This document shows, one piece after another, positions 5,699 through 7,208 of a stretch of 7,208 nt of DNA. The stretch's first letter is position 1, and every line of letters begins with the position of its first letter. The position numbers and the translations under genes are program-made. Under the pieces are notes generated by a model. That model did not search any database, had not been told where the DNA came from, and saw only the letters and a list, made by a program, of their open reading frames with translations. The stretch spans positions 1-7,208 of the forward strand of contig CALMYW010000212.1 of assembly GCA_937873665.1 (NCBI GenBank). The letters are read 5' to 3'. The DNA comes from an uncultured Sphingorhabdus sp. (GTDB taxonomy: Bacteria; Pseudomonadota; Alphaproteobacteria; Sphingomonadales; Sphingomonadaceae).

Positions 5699-6786
5699 GC
5701 GGACTTCTTGGCCGGCGTCTTGCGGGCAGCCGACTTCTTGGCGGGCGTCTTCTTGGCGGTGGACTTCGCAGTTGTCGACTTTGAGCCGCTACTGTTCGAG
5801 CCAGAGCTCTTCGACGAGCTCGAGCCGGTCTTCCTGGCAGTAGACTTCTTTGCCGCTGCCTTCTTGGCAGGAGCCTTCTTCGCCGCGGTCTTCTTGGCCG
5901 GGGTCTTCTTCGCCGAGCTCTTGGTGCTTTTCGTGGCCGACGACTTCGTCCCGGAGCCGGAGTCCTCGTCGTCGTCTTCGTCGTCGCTGGCGTCGGCGTC
6001 GCCGCCGCGGTCCTTCACACTCGCCCGCAGGGCGGCCAGCAGGTCGGCGACCTCGTCGTCACCGTCGTCGTCGCTGGCCTCCTCGCGCTCCTCGACCGTG
6101 AACGCCTCTCCCCCGGCTGCCTTGGCCTCAATGAGTTCCTTGAGCTGCAGCTGGTAGTCGTCCTCGTACTTCTCCGGCTCGAAATCCGCCGCCATCGTCT
6201 CGATCAGCGAGGCCGCCATCTTGACCTCCTGCGGCCGGACCTTCGCCTCCTTGTCCAGGCCCTCCAGGATCGCCGGGCGGATCTCATCCGGCCACAGCAA
6301 CGTCTGCAGCATGAGGATGTCCTTGTACACACGCAGCGCGCACAAGCGGGTGCGGTTGCGCAGCGTGAACGTGCAGATCGCCAGCCGGTCGGTGGACTCG
6401 AGCGCCTCGCGCATCAGCACGTACGCCCGGTTCGAGCGCGACGCCGGCTCCAGGAAGTAGGCACTGTCGAAGGCGACCGGATCGACCTGGTCGGCCGGGA
6501 CGAACTCGGTGACCTCGATCTCGTGGGACTGCTCCACCGGCAGGCTCGCCAGGTCCTCCTTGGTGAGGATGACCATCTCGCCGTCCTCGGACTCGTACGC
6601 CTTGGCGATGTCGGAGAACTCGACCTCCTCGCCGTTGTCGTCGCGCACCTTCTTGTAGCGGATGCGCACGCCGTCCTTCTTGTCGACCTGCCGCGCGTGC
6701 AGATCATGGTCCTCCGTCGCCGAATACACCTTGACCGGCACGTTCACCAGACCAAAGGAGACCTCGCCCTTCCAGATGGATCGCAT
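5695..6786 (-). CDS. ku: Ku protein, non-homologous end joining, with extended basic tail
   Basis: Bacterial Ku forms a homodimeric ring on double-strand DNA ends and recruits the ligase LigD; no ligD is in this window. The N-terminus MRSIWKGEVSFGLVNVPVKV is the family signature and fixes the start at 6786. The Ku core with its beta-barrel runs to about residue 220; hallmarks include RIRYKKV (41-47), YFLEP (110-114), LCALRVYKDILMLQTLLWPDEIR (148-170, family-typical) and the C-terminal helix VADLLAALRASV (246-257). The tail is unusual: an acidic stretch (about 263-275, mostly D/E), then about 84 residues of Lys/Ala/Ser/Thr with four AKKTPAKK-like units (292-299, 302-309, 344-351, 355-361). At 363 residues it is about 90 longer than minimal mycobacterial Ku. 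Lysine-rich repeat tails are known in some mycobacterial Ku proteins (such as M. smegmatis), where they affect DNA binding. GC is high (67% in bases 6481-6540) and no TTA is seen. No Shine-Dalgarno precedes the ATG, which suggests a leaderless transcript. Confidence 0.97.
   Translation of the reverse strand: MRSIWKGEVSFGLVNVPVKVYSATEDHDLHARQVDKKDGVRIRYKKVRDDNGEEVEFSDIAKAYESEDGEMVILTKEDLASLPVEQSHEIEVTEFVPADQVDPVAFDSAYFLEPASRSNRAYVLMREALESTDRLAICTFTLRNRTRLCALRVYKDILMLQTLLWPDEIRPAILEGLDKEAKVRPQEVKMAASLIETMAADFEPEKYEDDYQLQLKELIEAKAAGGEAFTVEEREEASDDDGDDEVADLLAALRASVKDRGGDADASDDEDDDEDSGSGTKSSATKSTKSSAKKTPAKKTAAKKAPAKKAAAKKSTARKTGSSSSKSSGSNSSGSKSTTAKSTAKKTPAKKSAARKTPAKKSA
5698..5949 (-). repeat. Low-complexity lysine-rich repeats encoding the Ku tail
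   Basis: This stretch codes for Ku residues 280-363. Units encoding (A/R)KKTPAKK-type octamers recur in two clusters (residues 292-313 and 339-363), separated by a Ser/Gly segment (321-337). The repeats make the tail likely to vary in length between strains by slippage or recombination. Confidence 0.8.
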
Positions 6787-6792
6787 GGGATG

Positions 6793-6798
6793 AGTATG
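6793..6798 (-). promoter_or_regulatory. Possible -10 element giving a leaderless Ku mRNA
   Basis: The minus strand reads CATACT, four of six matches to TATAAT, then CATCCC, then the Ku ATG. Six bases between the hexamer and the A of ATG is the spacing expected if transcription starts at the initiation codon, which agrees with the missing ribosome binding site. No clear -35 element is seen. Confidence 0.4.
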
Positions 6799-6858
6799 CG
6801 ATATCGGGGCGTGTGGCGCCGCCGGTCGCAGGCAGGCGCACCTGGAATGCTGTGGTGC

Positions 6859-7208
6859 ATGCCCGCCGACGTCGGTCCCGTCCTCCTGCTCGTGGCGGCG
6901 GCGTCGGTCGTGCTGGGCACGGTCCTGCAGCGGGTCAGCGGGATGGGTGTCGGGCTCGTGGTCTCGCCGACCCTGGCGCTGCTGCTGGGGCCCGTCGCCG
7001 GGGTGCTGCTGACCAACATCACGACCACCGTCTCCGCGGCCCTCATCGCGATCACGCTCTGGCGTGACATCGACTGGCGGCGGTACGTGAGCCTCGCGCC
7101 GCTGATCGTCGTGGGGTCCGTGCCCGGCGCCCTCCTCGTGGGCGCTGCCGACCGCAGCTGGCTCGAGGTGGTGATCGGCGCTGCCCTGCTGGGCACCCTC
7201 GTCTTCAC
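6859..7208 (+). CDS. TauE/SafE family membrane permease, N-terminal part
   Basis: An open frame of 116 codons runs from the ATG at 6859 off the window end. It begins MPADVGPVLLLVAAASVVLG and is strongly hydrophobic, with likely membrane segments at about 6-25, 31-49, 53-67 and 78-97, and another beginning near 102. The sequence SGMGVGLVVSPTLALLLGP (27-45) followed by GVLLTNITTTVSA (48-60) is the conserved first half of TauE/SafE transporters, which are thought to export sulfite, sulfoacetate or other small organic anions; the substrate here is not determinable. A short loop WRDIDWRR (68-75) separates segments, as usual in the family. An in-frame ATG at 6847 would add four residues (MLWC); neither start has a strong ribosome site. 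It is divergent from Ku with about 72 bp between starts, and its codons are strongly GC-ending. Confidence 0.85.
   Translation, partial: MPADVGPVLLLVAAASVVLGTVLQRVSGMGVGLVVSPTLALLLGPVAGVLLTNITTTVSAALIAITLWRDIDWRRYVSLAPLIVVGSVPGALLVGAADRSWLEVVIGAALLGTLVF

Noticed and set aside
5698..5949. Repeated units that could suggest a CRISPR array or tandem DNA repeat
   Set aside because: The units are irregular, in frame and code for AKKTPAKK-like residues of Ku; there are no equal spacers.
5708..6157. Hydrophobic plus-strand frame opposite Ku (149 codons), looking like a membrane protein
   Set aside because: The hydrophobicity is the antisense image of the lysine-rich Ku tail (AAG read as CTT/TTC); no start signal or family match.
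6813..7067. Plus-strand frame of 84 codons near the Ku-permease junction
   Set aside because: It is in another frame of the permease gene, which has clear family motifs; its product is Arg/Gly/Ala-rich.
6744..7208. Minus-strand frame at the right end
   Set aside because: It is antisense to the TauE/SafE permease and overlaps the Ku start; its composition is Arg/Ser/Thr/Pro-rich and not protein-like.

Overview
The window is high-GC actinobacterial DNA. The Ku protein, the lipobox lipoprotein with a Ser/Thr linker and the GC-ending codons point to the Mycobacteriales (a Gordonia, Dietzia, Williamsia or Rhodococcus-like genome). This placement is inferred from protein character, not from a search. 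No rRNA, tRNA, CRISPR array, transposase or phage gene was seen.

Layout from left to right. (1) The last 17 codons of an unidentified gene, every one ending in G or C. (2) A two-gene plus-strand operon: a P-loop GTPase of about 430 residues and, overlapping it by 4 bp, a 126-residue protein of unknown function. (3) On the minus strand, an M20-family metallo-amidohydrolase followed downstream by a secreted lipoprotein of unknown function; each has its own strong ribosome binding site. (4) On the plus strand, a probable operon of a small bacterial PH-domain protein and a PD-(D/E)XK nuclease-fold protein. (5) On the minus strand, a Ku protein for non-homologous end joining, with a long acidic-then-lysine-rich C-terminal tail. 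(6) Divergent from Ku, the first 116 codons of a TauE/SafE-type membrane permease, cut off by the window end.

Composition separates the genes into two classes. In hand-counted 60-base samples, M20 and Ku are about 67-70% GC, while the GTPase (48%), PH (57%) and nuclease (53%) are lower. The GTPase and nuclease genes each contain a rare TTA leucine codon, which I cannot find in M20, Ku or the lipoprotein. The GTPase/small-protein pair and the PH/nuclease pair therefore look like two accessory insertions in a resident background.

The most interesting candidates for a little-described system are the GTPase plus small partner, and the PH plus nuclease pair. Both have the make-up seen in prokaryotic conflict or stress-response modules, but nothing in the sequence proves a defence role. 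Ku and the permease look like ordinary chromosomal genes.
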